This document shows, in pieces, positions 45,563 through 54,223 of a DNA stretch of 64,000 bases. How positions within the stretch are numbered: the stretch's first letter is position 1; each line of letters opens with the position of its first letter. Source of the DNA: Arthrobacter pascens (GTDB lineage Bacteria; Actinomycetota; Actinomycetes; Actinomycetales; Micrococcaceae); assembly GCF_030815585.1 (NCBI RefSeq), contig NZ_JAUSWY010000001.1, forward strand, positions 2,914,001-2,978,000, written 5' to 3'. The notes below the pieces were generated by a model that saw only the letters and a program-made list of their open reading frames with translations, ran no database searches and was not told where the DNA came from. The position numbers were made by a program, and so were the translations under genes.

Positions 45563-46890
45563 GCGGCCGCCTTTCTCAGGATGATGGCAAGATCGGAAAG
45601 ATCGCCCAGCGTCAGCACGGTCAGGTCTGCGATGTTCGCCCGGGCCGGTGCGGCTCCGGCCTGGAGCCGGACGGCAAGGCAGCGGACGCCCAGCGGCACG
45701 GACGCCGCGGCCGAGCGAAGCTGGGAGGGGGTAACGTTGCTGCCCACCACAATAAAGACCACCGAGGCGTTCGGGACGGTGTCGGTGAGCGTCCGGGCCA
45801 GGTCGACGGCGGTCCGGCGCATGGGTGCGCCCACAATCCGGGTCATGTCATCGAGCATGTTGCGGCCGGTTTCACAGCGCAGGGGACCCTTTTGGGTGAG
45901 GACGTCCAGCTCACGCTGATCCCGGATGGCCTGGCGTCCGATCGAGGCGGCCGCCGAGATGGCCATCTCGAATTCCTGCTCTGAGGCGTATTCATCTGTG
46001 TTGATGGACAGCGAGATCGCCAGGTGGGCCCGGCGGGTCTCCTCGAACTGGCGGACCATCAGCTTGTTGGTCCGGGCCGTGGTCTTCCAGTGGATGTGCC
46101 GCCGGTCATCGCCCGGCACGTAATCGCGCAAGGCGTGGAAGGAAACGTCTGCGCTGGAAAGATCCGTGGTGGGCATGCCTTCAAGGTCGCGGATGAAGCC
46201 GGCAGCCGAACCGGCCAGAGCGACGGTGCGCGGATGGACGTACAGATCCTCGGGCTCGGTCCACAGGACCTGGCGGCGCAGCAGGTGCAAAGGGTCGGCC
46301 CGCACGGAACGGACGGGTCCCACAACTATGACGGCGCGGCGCGCGGTGGGAATGGTGAAGAGGTCCTCATGGACCTGCCCCGGCTTCATCCTGGGCAGGT
46401 GGAAGACGGCGGCGGCCGCGCCAACCGGCAATTCAAGGGCAGCCGGCAGCAGCGGGCGGGCGCTGGTGTTGGAGACCGCGATGCTTCCTACGGCACTGTC
46501 CCCCACCGCCACCCGGGTCCGGGCGAGGTCCAGGACCACGCCGTACGAGGATCGGCCCAGGATAAAGCCGATGGCGATGACAAAGAGCACAAAGGCGGCA
46601 ATCGCCGCAGCATGGGCTTCCTGCCAGCCGAAGGCCTGCCCGGCCGTCCACAGCAGGATGGAGGCAGCCAGCACCGACCAGCCCAGGATACTCACCACGG
46701 ACAGGACCGGCCAGGCATAACGCCGCCAGAGGCCGCGGGTTCTGTGCCAGGCCGGGGCGAGGGCGAGGCCGGCCGTGCTGGCGGCTTCGGTCCAGACAGC
46801 CGGGACATGGAAGCTGGTGGGTCGGCCGGGCCGGCGCAAGCGTTGCCGGAGACGTTCTGCAAGCCGGGTCAACGGGGTGCCGCTGGACAT
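45559..46890 (-). CDS. DUF58-domain protein
   Basis: 443 aa with two transmembrane helices at about 60-110 and a DUF58 core near residue 250: FHALRDYVPGDDRRHIHWK, followed by TNKLMVRQFEE. The rest resembles a von Willebrand A-like fold. DUF58 proteins nearly always occur with MoxR ATPases, as here, and are thought to be their membrane partners in maturing or assembling envelope proteins. It lies 52 bp after the MoxR gene and overlaps the transglutaminase-like gene by 4 bp. Confidence 0.92.
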   Translation of the reverse strand: MSSGTPLTRLAERLRQRLRRPGRPTSFHVPAVWTEAASTAGLALAPAWHRTRGLWRRYAWPVLSVVSILGWSVLAASILLWTAGQAFGWQEAHAAAIAAFVLFVIAIGFILGRSSYGVVLDLARTRVAVGDSAVGSIAVSNTSARPLLPAALELPVGAAAAVFHLPRMKPGQVHEDLFTIPTARRAVIVVGPVRSVRADPLHLLRRQVLWTEPEDLYVHPRTVALAGSAAGFIRDLEGMPTTDLSSADVSFHALRDYVPGDDRRHIHWKTTARTNKLMVRQFEETRRAHLAISLSINTDEYASEQEFEMAISAAASIGRQAIRDQRELDVLTQKGPLRCETGRNMLDDMTRIVGAPMRRTAVDLARTLTDTVPNASVVFIVVGSNVTPSQLRSAAASVPLGVRCLAVRLQAGAAPARANIADLTVLTLGDLSDLAIILRKAAA

Positions 46891-46942
46891 AAGTGTGCCT
46901 TCATTTGTGCTGGGTGGTGGTCTGCCTGTGGTACGGAAAACG

Positions 46943-47914
46943 TCAGGCGCTGGTGCGCTGCTGGGGGGCGGCGACGTCGGACAGAACCCGTGCCAGGACG
47001 GCCTCCGGCGTGGCGCCGGAGAATTCCGCTTCCGGATCCATCACAAAGCGGTGCGTCCACACCACGGGGGCGAGTTCCTTGACGTCGTCCGGCAGGACGA
47101 AGTTCCGTCCCTGCCCTGCAGCCCAGACCTTGGCGGCGCGGACCATGGCGATTGCACCGCGCACGGAGACGCCCAGCCTGGTCTCGGGTGCGTTGCGGGT
47201 CTCCTCGCAAAGCCGGGAGATGTACTCAAGCACCGCGGTGTCAACGTGCGCGGTGGCGGCAAGGTCAGCCATGTCCGCGACGGCCTGGGTGGTGATGACC
47301 GCTGAGATTTCCTTGGAACGGTCCTTCAGATTGGCCCCGCCCAGCAGCCTGACCGTTGAGGCATGGTCCGGATAGCCGATGGAGGTCTTGATCAGGAACC
47401 GGTCCAGCTGCGCCTCCGGGAGCCGGTAGGTGCCGGCCTGCTCAATCGGGTTCTGGGTGGCCATCACCATAAAGGGCCTGCCGGCCTCATAGGTGACGCC
47501 GTCCACCGTCACGCGGGATTCCTCCATGACCTCCAGCAGGGCTGACTGGGTCTTGGGCGAAGCGCGGTTGATTTCGTCGGCGAGGACGATGTTGTTGAAG
47601 ATGGGTCCCTTGTGGAACTCGAACTTCTGCGTCTTCTGGTCGTAGATGGTCACACCGGTGACGTCCGAAGGCAGCAGGTCGGGGGTGAACTGGATGCGGT
47701 TGTTGGAGCCCTGCACGGTAGCTGCCATAGCCCGGGCCAACATGGTCTTGCCGGTGCCGGGGGCGTCCTCGAACAGCACGTGGCCCTCGGCGAGCATGGC
47801 GGTGAATGTCAGCCGGATGACGTGTTCCTTGCCGAGCACCGCCTGGCCTACGTTAGCAACGAGCTTGTCGAAGGTGCCTGCAAACCATACGGCCTGCTCA
47901 GTTGTCATGGTCAT
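46943..47914 (-). CDS. MoxR-family AAA ATPase
   Basis: 323 aa. Walker A is EDAPGTGKTMLARAMA, Walker B is FNNIVLADEINRASPKTQSA, sensor FMVMATQNPIEQAGTYRLPE, and the C-terminal lid contains LGVSVRGAIAMVRAAKVWA. MoxR ATPases act as chaperone-like motors with DUF58 or VWA partners to mature or insert proteins. ATG 47912-47914 has AAGGA 8 bp ahead; ATG 47906-47908 is also possible. Position between the giant surface proteins and DUF58 suggests that the giants are its clients. Confidence 0.95.
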   Translation of the reverse strand: MTMTTEQAVWFAGTFDKLVANVGQAVLGKEHVIRLTFTAMLAEGHVLFEDAPGTGKTMLARAMAATVQGSNNRIQFTPDLLPSDVTGVTIYDQKTQKFEFHKGPIFNNIVLADEINRASPKTQSALLEVMEESRVTVDGVTYEAGRPFMVMATQNPIEQAGTYRLPEAQLDRFLIKTSIGYPDHASTVRLLGGANLKDRSKEISAVITTQAVADMADLAATAHVDTAVLEYISRLCEETRNAPETRLGVSVRGAIAMVRAAKVWAAGQGRNFVLPDDVKELAPVVWTHRFVMDPEAEFSGATPEAVLARVLSDVAAPQQRTSA

Positions 47915-47991
47915 GGGATAGATCCTTTTCTTCTGGTGCTGGTGAGTGGAGCGGTCAGGGGCCCGGCGATTAGTCTAATTAGTTGATTTGG

Positions 47992-50900
47992 TCAGCACCC
48001 GCCGGGTCTGGATCCGTACAGGTCCACCGTCGTGGACTTTACGTACCATCCGGCCTTACCTTCGGTCAGCCGGTACCAGGGTGTTCCGTTGCCATAGATG
48101 TCCTTGGTGCAGTCAATTGACAGCTTGCCCCAGGAGCGCTCCACCCAACCGGCACCACAAGTCTTGGGTGGACCCTCGCTATATGTATCACTTCGGTTTG
48201 GCATGCCTGGGCAGGTCCGGACGCTCGAGGCGTCCACCTGGATCTGGGATGCCGGGGGCGGAGGCGTTGGGTCGGCGCCAGCGGTTGAGGTTGCGGATCC
48301 TGCAGGACCGTCCACAACAGTCACTGCTTTGACATACAACCTACGGGTGTTGCCCCAGCCCCCGCCGGGTGCGTCAAAACTGTTGGCCTTGCCCACGTTC
48401 TGCCACCCGCCATCGTCCACCCTCACCTCGTAGTGGTCCAGCGGGCGTCCGTTGGTGTTCGGGTTGTTCCAGGTCCAATGGACCTGACCATCACCGGTGG
48501 CTGACGTTCGGCCGTCCACGTTTGGAGCATTCGGCGGCCCGTAGGGGTTGCCGGAGCCGATGTTGCTGGCGTCACCGGAGACGTTGTTCTTGGTGGAGGT
48601 GGCAACGATGGTGACGGTAATGTCCTTGCCGTCCGTCAGCCCGTTGATGTTTCCGCCGCCAGCCGGGATAGCTCCCGATTTGCCGTCCGCGTTGTAGGTG
48701 TACCGGATTTCACCTTCGGTGGACCCGTTGCGCTGGGCCTGGGTAAGCGGCGTGAATGTCACTTTGAGCTGGCCGCTGTTGCCAGTATCCGCCACGGTAC
48801 CGCTACTCACCTGGCCTGGCTTGCCGGCCGCCCGGATCTGGGCGGACGGGCTGCTGGTGCCGCTGGTGCCTGCCTTGTTGGTGGCGGACACCGTGAACGT
48901 GTAATTGGACTCGGAGTTATCCACCGTAACGTTCTGGGAGGTGCCCGACACCTGCTGGCTGGTCACCGGGGCCCCGCCCCGAAGGGTAGTCAACGTGTAC
49001 GAGGAAACGGCGTCACCGTTGTTGTTCGGCGCCGACCAGCTGACGTTGAGCTGGCTTTGGGCCCCCACGGAACCCGCCTGTGAGGCCGTCGGTGCAGCGG
49101 GTGTCGCGGGGGCACCTGCCGGCACTTCGGCCGCCGAGTACGCGCTCCATTCCGACGGGTCCTTGGCATCGCTCCGGGCCAGGACGCGGACCTTGTAGGC
49201 CACACCGTTCTGAAGGCCTTTCCAGACGTAGCTGACCGCGGTCAGGTTCTGGATCTGGGCGTTCTGACCGGCGGGAGCGGGAGAGATCTCAAGGTCGTAG
49301 GACTTGACCGGTGACCCCCTGGTGGCAGGTGTTGCCCAGTTGACGGCGAGCTCCTTGTCGCCGAACTTCAGGGTGGGTGGAAGTGGGGTATCAGGCTTGG
49401 CGTCCGGCCGGACTTCCGCGGAGGCCGGTGACTTTTCGGAGTCGCCGAATTCGTTGGTGGCCGTCACCTGGAAGTGGTACTTGGTGTTATTGGTCAGCCC
49501 GTTCAGCGTGCAGGTGTTGGCCGGGCAATCCTGCTGGAAGCCGCCCTCCCCGTACACCGTGTACTTGGTGATGGGTGAGCCGCGGTCTGCCGGGGCGGAC
49601 CAGGTGAGCAGCGCAGTGCGGTCCCCCACGCTCTGAGCCTGTGGCGTGGTGGGCGCCAGTGGCTCGTCCTTGACCGTCAGCCGGATGCGGGCCGTGGCGT
49701 TACGGGAGTCGTCGCCGGTCTTGTCCGCCACGGAATACGCCACGATCATAGTCCCCGTGAACCCGGCTGCAGGCGTTACGGTCACGGAATCACCGGACAC
49801 TACTGCACTCCCCTGTCCAGTTTCAGTGGTCGCCGAGATGATTTTCAGTGCGGACTCGGGGAACGGGTTGGCATCGTTGGCCAGGACGTTCACGGTGACG
49901 GGCTTGCCTGCGGCCGCGTTGGGTTCGAGGTCATCGTTGGCCACCGGCTTCGGCCGGTTGGAGGCCGTGACCGCCAGCTGGTACGTCGCCGTCGATTCCA
50001 GGCCGCGGGAGTCCTTCGCCTTAACCTGGACCGCCCCCGTCGTTCCTGAGGCTGTGCCATCAGCGGCGGATACTTTCAACGACTTGCCCTCGATGTTGGC
50101 GCTGAATCCGGCGGGCGCGCCTCCCTCCAGCTCGTACTTCATCTTCTCAAGGTCGTCGCGGTCCGGATCGGCCGTCAGCTTGCCCAGGTCGGTGCTGACG
50201 GAATCCCCCTTGGGCACGTCGACGTTGGCGCCGAGCAGTTCCGGCGGGTTGTTGCGGTTGGGATCGGGCAGGACCTTGGTCCGGATGGACAGCGTTGATT
50301 TGAGCCCGGCCGGATCATCCGGACCGGTGCCGTCGGTCACTTCGAAACTCAGTGAGCCCGGACCAACATAGTCAGTGCCAGCGGTGTATTTGAGGGCGGT
50401 GCCATTCCCGGAAACTGGGTCGCCGCCGTCAGCGCCGATGAGCTTGATCCGGTCCGTCTGGGTCAGGCGTGGTGAGCGCCCTTCACGGACCTTCACCCAC
50501 TCGTTCAGGTTCACAGTCAGGGACTGCCCGGCGATGACCTCAACAACCTCGTTCTTGGCCAGGGTTGGCACCTGCTGCCCGATGCCCGGTACCCAGATGA
50601 CGGCCGTAGACTTCTGGCCGTCCACGTCCTCCACCGTGTACGGGATCAGCTGCGGCTGCTCAGTCAGGTCCACGATCATGTTCCCGTCGGCACCGGGGCG
50701 GGCCGTGGTGGCCTCGGCCCTGATCTTGAGGTTTTCGCCCACACCGTCAGGATCCTCATCGTTCTTCAGGACAGGAACATCCACGGCGGTCTTGCCGAGG
50801 GTTTGGGCCGAGGTCACCCTGTCGTCACGGGCAATAGGGGCCTGCAACGGAACCTCATTGTCCACCACCATGCGGATGGCGGCCTGCGCGGAAGCGTCGC

Positions 50901-53900
50901 GGTCATCAGCGATGGTGTACCGGACGTTGACCGTCCCGACAGCGCCGGGGGCCAGCAGGATGATGCGGCCGCTGGCTTTGCTGACGGTGGCCTGGAGCGC
51001 GGAGTCCGCCTCGATGCCGTCCGTGAGGATGCGGATGAGGTCGCCGTCGGGATCGGTGTCGTTGCCGGTGGAGTCAACGGCGATCTGGCGCCCGGGACGG
51101 ACCTTGACCTCGTCATCCACGGGAGTGGGATTCTGGTTGGTTTCGCCTCGCGGTGCGATGCCCACAGTCACCGTTCCGGTGTTGACAGCGCCCTGGCGGT
51201 CCACCACCTTGTAGCGGAAGGTGTCGGTTCCGGCGCCGTCTCCTGCTGCCGTGAAGTCGATGAAATTGCTGCCCACGGTGGCCGTTCCCATGGCTGGGGT
51301 GCTGTCGATGCCCGTAAGCTGCACGGAGTCGCCGTCTGGATCAATGCCGTCCAGCGGAACCGGGATCCGGACTGTTCCGGCAGCAACCACCCTGGCCGTC
51401 AGGTTCTGCGGCTGCGGACGGGAGTTCTCGGCTCCTTCGAGCGGAAGTATGTGGATGGTAACGGCAGCGGCGCTCTTCTGCCCCTGCGGGTCCACCGCGT
51501 TGTAGATGGCCCTCACGGTCTTGGGCTGCGCCCCGGCGATGAAACGCAGCGTGTTCTCTGAAACAAAGCTCTTGCCATCGGCCTCGTCCACGCCCTGAGG
51601 CAGAACCGGATCAACGGTGAGTTTCTCGCCCTGTGGGTGCGTGTCGTTCTCCAGCACCGGAATGGTGACCACGTCGTTGACCCGGACGTTCACTTCATCC
51701 GGTTTGGGCTGGGGTGCTTCGATAATTGCGGGAGCCGGCACGGGGACTACCGAGACACTGCCGGTGGCTGACTTCCTGCCGTTGGACATGGTGTATTCAA
51801 AAACGAAGGGGTCCTTGGTGCCCAGCACGTCAGTGATGCGCAGGACGCTGTGGTCGATCACGCTGACGGACGCGGTGATGTTGTCCGGAAGCTTGACGGA
51901 CTGCAGGACCAGCACTCCGCCGGAAGGATCGGAGTCGTTGGCCAGCGGATCCAGGAGGACGCTGCCGCCAACAGGCATCAGGGCGACATCGTGGACAGCC
52001 ACAGGGTCGCCGCCGTCTTTGCCGGACTCCACGTCTACGCGGATCAGTCCCTGGCTGCTCTGCGGCCCGTTGCTCGCAATGTAGGTCAGGTAGACGGGCC
52101 CCGGAGTTGTACTCCGGAAGGTGAAGGTCCCGCCGTCGGTAACGGGCCCCAGTTCGGCCGGGCCGTTCGCTTCCACCTGTGCCAGGCGCAAGGCGCCGCC
52201 GTTGGGGTCGACGTCGTTCTTCAAAGGCGCGATCACCAGGTCCTGGCCCACCACCGCAGTCACGTGGTCTGCATTCACTACCGGTGCCAACGCTCCCGGC
52301 GGCTGCACGTTCACCACCACTTTTCCCGTGACCGTTGCGCGGCCGTCCCAGATTGTCACGGTGACGTTCTTCTTGCCTGCGGTGGCCCCGGAATCCTGGA
52401 AGGTCAGCAGCCCGTCGCGGCGGACTTTCACCTGGTCCTGGTCGTTGTCCGCTTTGGCGTCCATCAGGACGAGATCGTCGCCGTCGGGGTCCATCCAGTC
52501 CGTGAGGATGTTCTGGCTGACGGTCTTGCCCTGTTCCACCAAGATGGTGGTGGCGTCGCCGCCGCGCTTGAACTGCGGCGGCCGGTTTTCCTCCGGGCCC
52601 ACCACACTGAGCGTGACCTGGCCGCCGGCGGACAGGCCGCGGCCGTCAGCGGCGTTGTAATCGAAGGTTTCCGTGCCCGGCTTCGCGTCCGCCGGGACGG
52701 AGACCTGGAAGGCCGTGCCACCATATATGTTCTCCAGGCTGCCGGATTTGGGGCCGGAGTTTCCGACGGCGGCCGTCAGGACGTCGCCGTCGGGATCGGA
52801 GTCGTTGTCCAGCACGCTGAGGACGGTGGTGCGTCCCGGGCGGACGCCCACAGCGTCCGGTTTGGTCTCGGGCGGCCGGTTGGGTTTGGTGCGGTCAGGG
52901 AGCACGTTGATGGTGTTGTTGTCCGCGGACTCCTGGTCCTGCTCATCGGACTCGTTTTTGGGCGGGATGACGTCGTCCCAGTTGTTCACGAGCTGCATGT
53001 TCTGGTTCACCAGCCACACGTTCCCGGAATTCACGTCGTTGAGGACCACCAGACCGCGGTTGACCCGGAAAACGTACGACGGCGACGCACTCGCCTTGGG
53101 GACAGCCACGTTCTTGTCGTCCGCATCATTAGTGCAGTCACGCACGTACTTGTTCGCACCGGACCATGCCGCATGGACACACCCGCCCAGCTGCACCGGC
53201 GCTGCCGGTATGCCTTCTCCGTCGAAGGTCACCGTCTTGGCCGTTGAGCCGTCCAAGGGCTGCTTCAGCAGGGCCTTCTGGGTCGATATCGCCACAAAGT
53301 CACTGGCCGGTCCGCCCTGCTGCAGCTTCGCATCGCGGGCATTGTCGAGCTGCAGGCGCTTTCCGCCGGGCAGGAACAGCTTTCCGCTGGCGGCGTCAAG
53401 GACCACCGGCTTGTCCCCGACGACGGCGAGCTGCAGGTCCCCTGAGCCTTTCAGCTCACCCCAGGTGCTGGACTCAGACGACGTCACCTCACCGTTGGCA
53501 TCCACCGCCGTCACTGTAACCACGCCGGACTTCGGATCCGCCGAATAGATCCGGTCATCGGCACCCACGGCGGAGACCAGGCCCTCCGAGCCCACCATCA
53601 CCGGTTCGCTTGCTTCCTCGTCAAAGCCGTTGACGGTGGAAGGTGACACCGCCCAGACCTTCCCGGACGCGGGATCGGTCACCGAGATGACCTCGGACCC
53701 AAAGCTCACATCGGCGGAACCCGGCAGCTGCTTGTCCCCGCCCAGGCGCATGTTCGCAGGAGAAACCTGGTTCAGGGTGGAACCGGTCTCATCATCCACA
53801 AACACCTCCCCCGCGTTTTGGAGGATGTCGAACGTTGTGCTCGCCGGCGTCACGGCCCCGTCAAGGACACGCGACGGATAGTTAAGCCTACCGACAGCGT

Positions 53901-54090
53901 TCTTGGACTTGCTGACAACCCACACGCCGCCGTCGTTCAGTTCCACTTCGGTGGTTTTGAACCCGGGATACAGGACCGCACCGGTGACCAGCACCACAAC
54001 AGCAGCACCAAAGGCGGTACCCCTGAAGAGCGCGCGGCGTTTTTTTGAACCCGGCTTCCTGGACCCCAGCATGGCGAAAAGACGTGTCAC
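47992..54090 (-). CDS. Giant membrane-anchored Ig-like/FN3 protein, copy 1
   Basis: 2032 aa from GTG 54088-54090. A basic N-terminus and one helix (about 24-42, AFGAAVVVLVTGAVLYPGF) place the bulk outside the cell. Residues about 45-375 look like a beta-propeller (NDGGVWVVSKSKNAVGRL, NVWLVNQNMQLVNNWDD). Ten Ig/cadherin-like units of the Big_9 type follow (about 400-1560), each marked by an ND.DPDG motif (VLDNDSDPDGD, LANDSDPSGG). Then come four or five FN3 domains (about 1565-1940) and a unique C-terminal domain with four cysteines (WYRLTEGKAGWYVKSTT, possibly SH3-like). This is an adhesin- or scaffold-like layout. It follows copy 2 after 133 bp. Confidence 0.88.
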   Translation of the reverse strand: MTRLFAMLGSRKPGSKKRRALFRGTAFGAAVVVLVTGAVLYPGFKTTEVELNDGGVWVVSKSKNAVGRLNYPSRVLDGAVTPASTTFDILQNAGEVFVDDETGSTLNQVSPANMRLGGDKQLPGSADVSFGSEVISVTDPASGKVWAVSPSTVNGFDEEASEPVMVGSEGLVSAVGADDRIYSADPKSGVVTVTAVDANGEVTSSESSTWGELKGSGDLQLAVVGDKPVVLDAASGKLFLPGGKRLQLDNARDAKLQQGGPASDFVAISTQKALLKQPLDGSTAKTVTFDGEGIPAAPVQLGGCVHAAWSGANKYVRDCTNDADDKNVAVPKASASPSYVFRVNRGLVVLNDVNSGNVWLVNQNMQLVNNWDDVIPPKNESDEQDQESADNNTINVLPDRTKPNRPPETKPDAVGVRPGRTTVLSVLDNDSDPDGDVLTAAVGNSGPKSGSLENIYGGTAFQVSVPADAKPGTETFDYNAADGRGLSAGGQVTLSVVGPEENRPPQFKRGGDATTILVEQGKTVSQNILTDWMDPDGDDLVLMDAKADNDQDQVKVRRDGLLTFQDSGATAGKKNVTVTIWDGRATVTGKVVVNVQPPGALAPVVNADHVTAVVGQDLVIAPLKNDVDPNGGALRLAQVEANGPAELGPVTDGGTFTFRSTTPGPVYLTYIASNGPQSSQGLIRVDVESGKDGGDPVAVHDVALMPVGGSVLLDPLANDSDPSGGVLVLQSVKLPDNITASVSVIDHSVLRITDVLGTKDPFVFEYTMSNGRKSATGSVSVVPVPAPAIIEAPQPKPDEVNVRVNDVVTIPVLENDTHPQGEKLTVDPVLPQGVDEADGKSFVSENTLRFIAGAQPKTVRAIYNAVDPQGQKSAAAVTIHILPLEGAENSRPQPQNLTARVVAAGTVRIPVPLDGIDPDGDSVQLTGIDSTPAMGTATVGSNFIDFTAAGDGAGTDTFRYKVVDRQGAVNTGTVTVGIAPRGETNQNPTPVDDEVKVRPGRQIAVDSTGNDTDPDGDLIRILTDGIEADSALQATVSKASGRIILLAPGAVGTVNVRYTIADDRDASAQAAIRMVVDNEVPLQAPIARDDRVTSAQTLGKTAVDVPVLKNDEDPDGVGENLKIRAEATTARPGADGNMIVDLTEQPQLIPYTVEDVDGQKSTAVIWVPGIGQQVPTLAKNEVVEVIAGQSLTVNLNEWVKVREGRSPRLTQTDRIKLIGADGGDPVSGNGTALKYTAGTDYVGPGSLSFEVTDGTGPDDPAGLKSTLSIRTKVLPDPNRNNPPELLGANVDVPKGDSVSTDLGKLTADPDRDDLEKMKYELEGGAPAGFSANIEGKSLKVSAADGTASGTTGAVQVKAKDSRGLESTATYQLAVTASNRPKPVANDDLEPNAAAGKPVTVNVLANDANPFPESALKIISATTETGQGSAVVSGDSVTVTPAAGFTGTMIVAYSVADKTGDDSRNATARIRLTVKDEPLAPTTPQAQSVGDRTALLTWSAPADRGSPITKYTVYGEGGFQQDCPANTCTLNGLTNNTKYHFQVTATNEFGDSEKSPASAEVRPDAKPDTPLPPTLKFGDKELAVNWATPATRGSPVKSYDLEISPAPAGQNAQIQNLTAVSYVWKGLQNGVAYKVRVLARSDAKDPSEWSAYSAAEVPAGAPATPAAPTASQAGSVGAQSQLNVSWSAPNNNGDAVSSYTLTTLRGGAPVTSQQVSGTSQNVTVDNSESNYTFTVSATNKAGTSGTSSPSAQIRAAGKPGQVSSGTVADTGNSGQLKVTFTPLTQAQRNGSTEGEIRYTYNADGKSGAIPAGGGNINGLTDGKDITVTIVATSTKNNVSGDASNIGSGNPYGPPNAPNVDGRTSATGDGQVHWTWNNPNTNGRPLDHYEVRVDDGGWQNVGKANSFDAPGGGWGNTRRLYVKAVTVVDGPAGSATSTAGADPTPPPPASQIQVDASSVRTCPGMPNRSDTYSEGPPKTCGAGWVERSWGKLSIDCTKDIYGNGTPWYRLTEGKAGWYVKSTTVDLYGSRPGGC

Positions 54091-54223
54091 AGTTTCAGAT
54101 TTCCTTCAAGATTTCGATTTCCCCCGGCGGGCCTTAGACGAGGCCCCGACTTCCCGCGACAGCCTACCGATTGTTCCCGTGGCAGGCGATGGGGAGTTCT
54201 ACCCGCCTTCCGGGCGACGCCGG

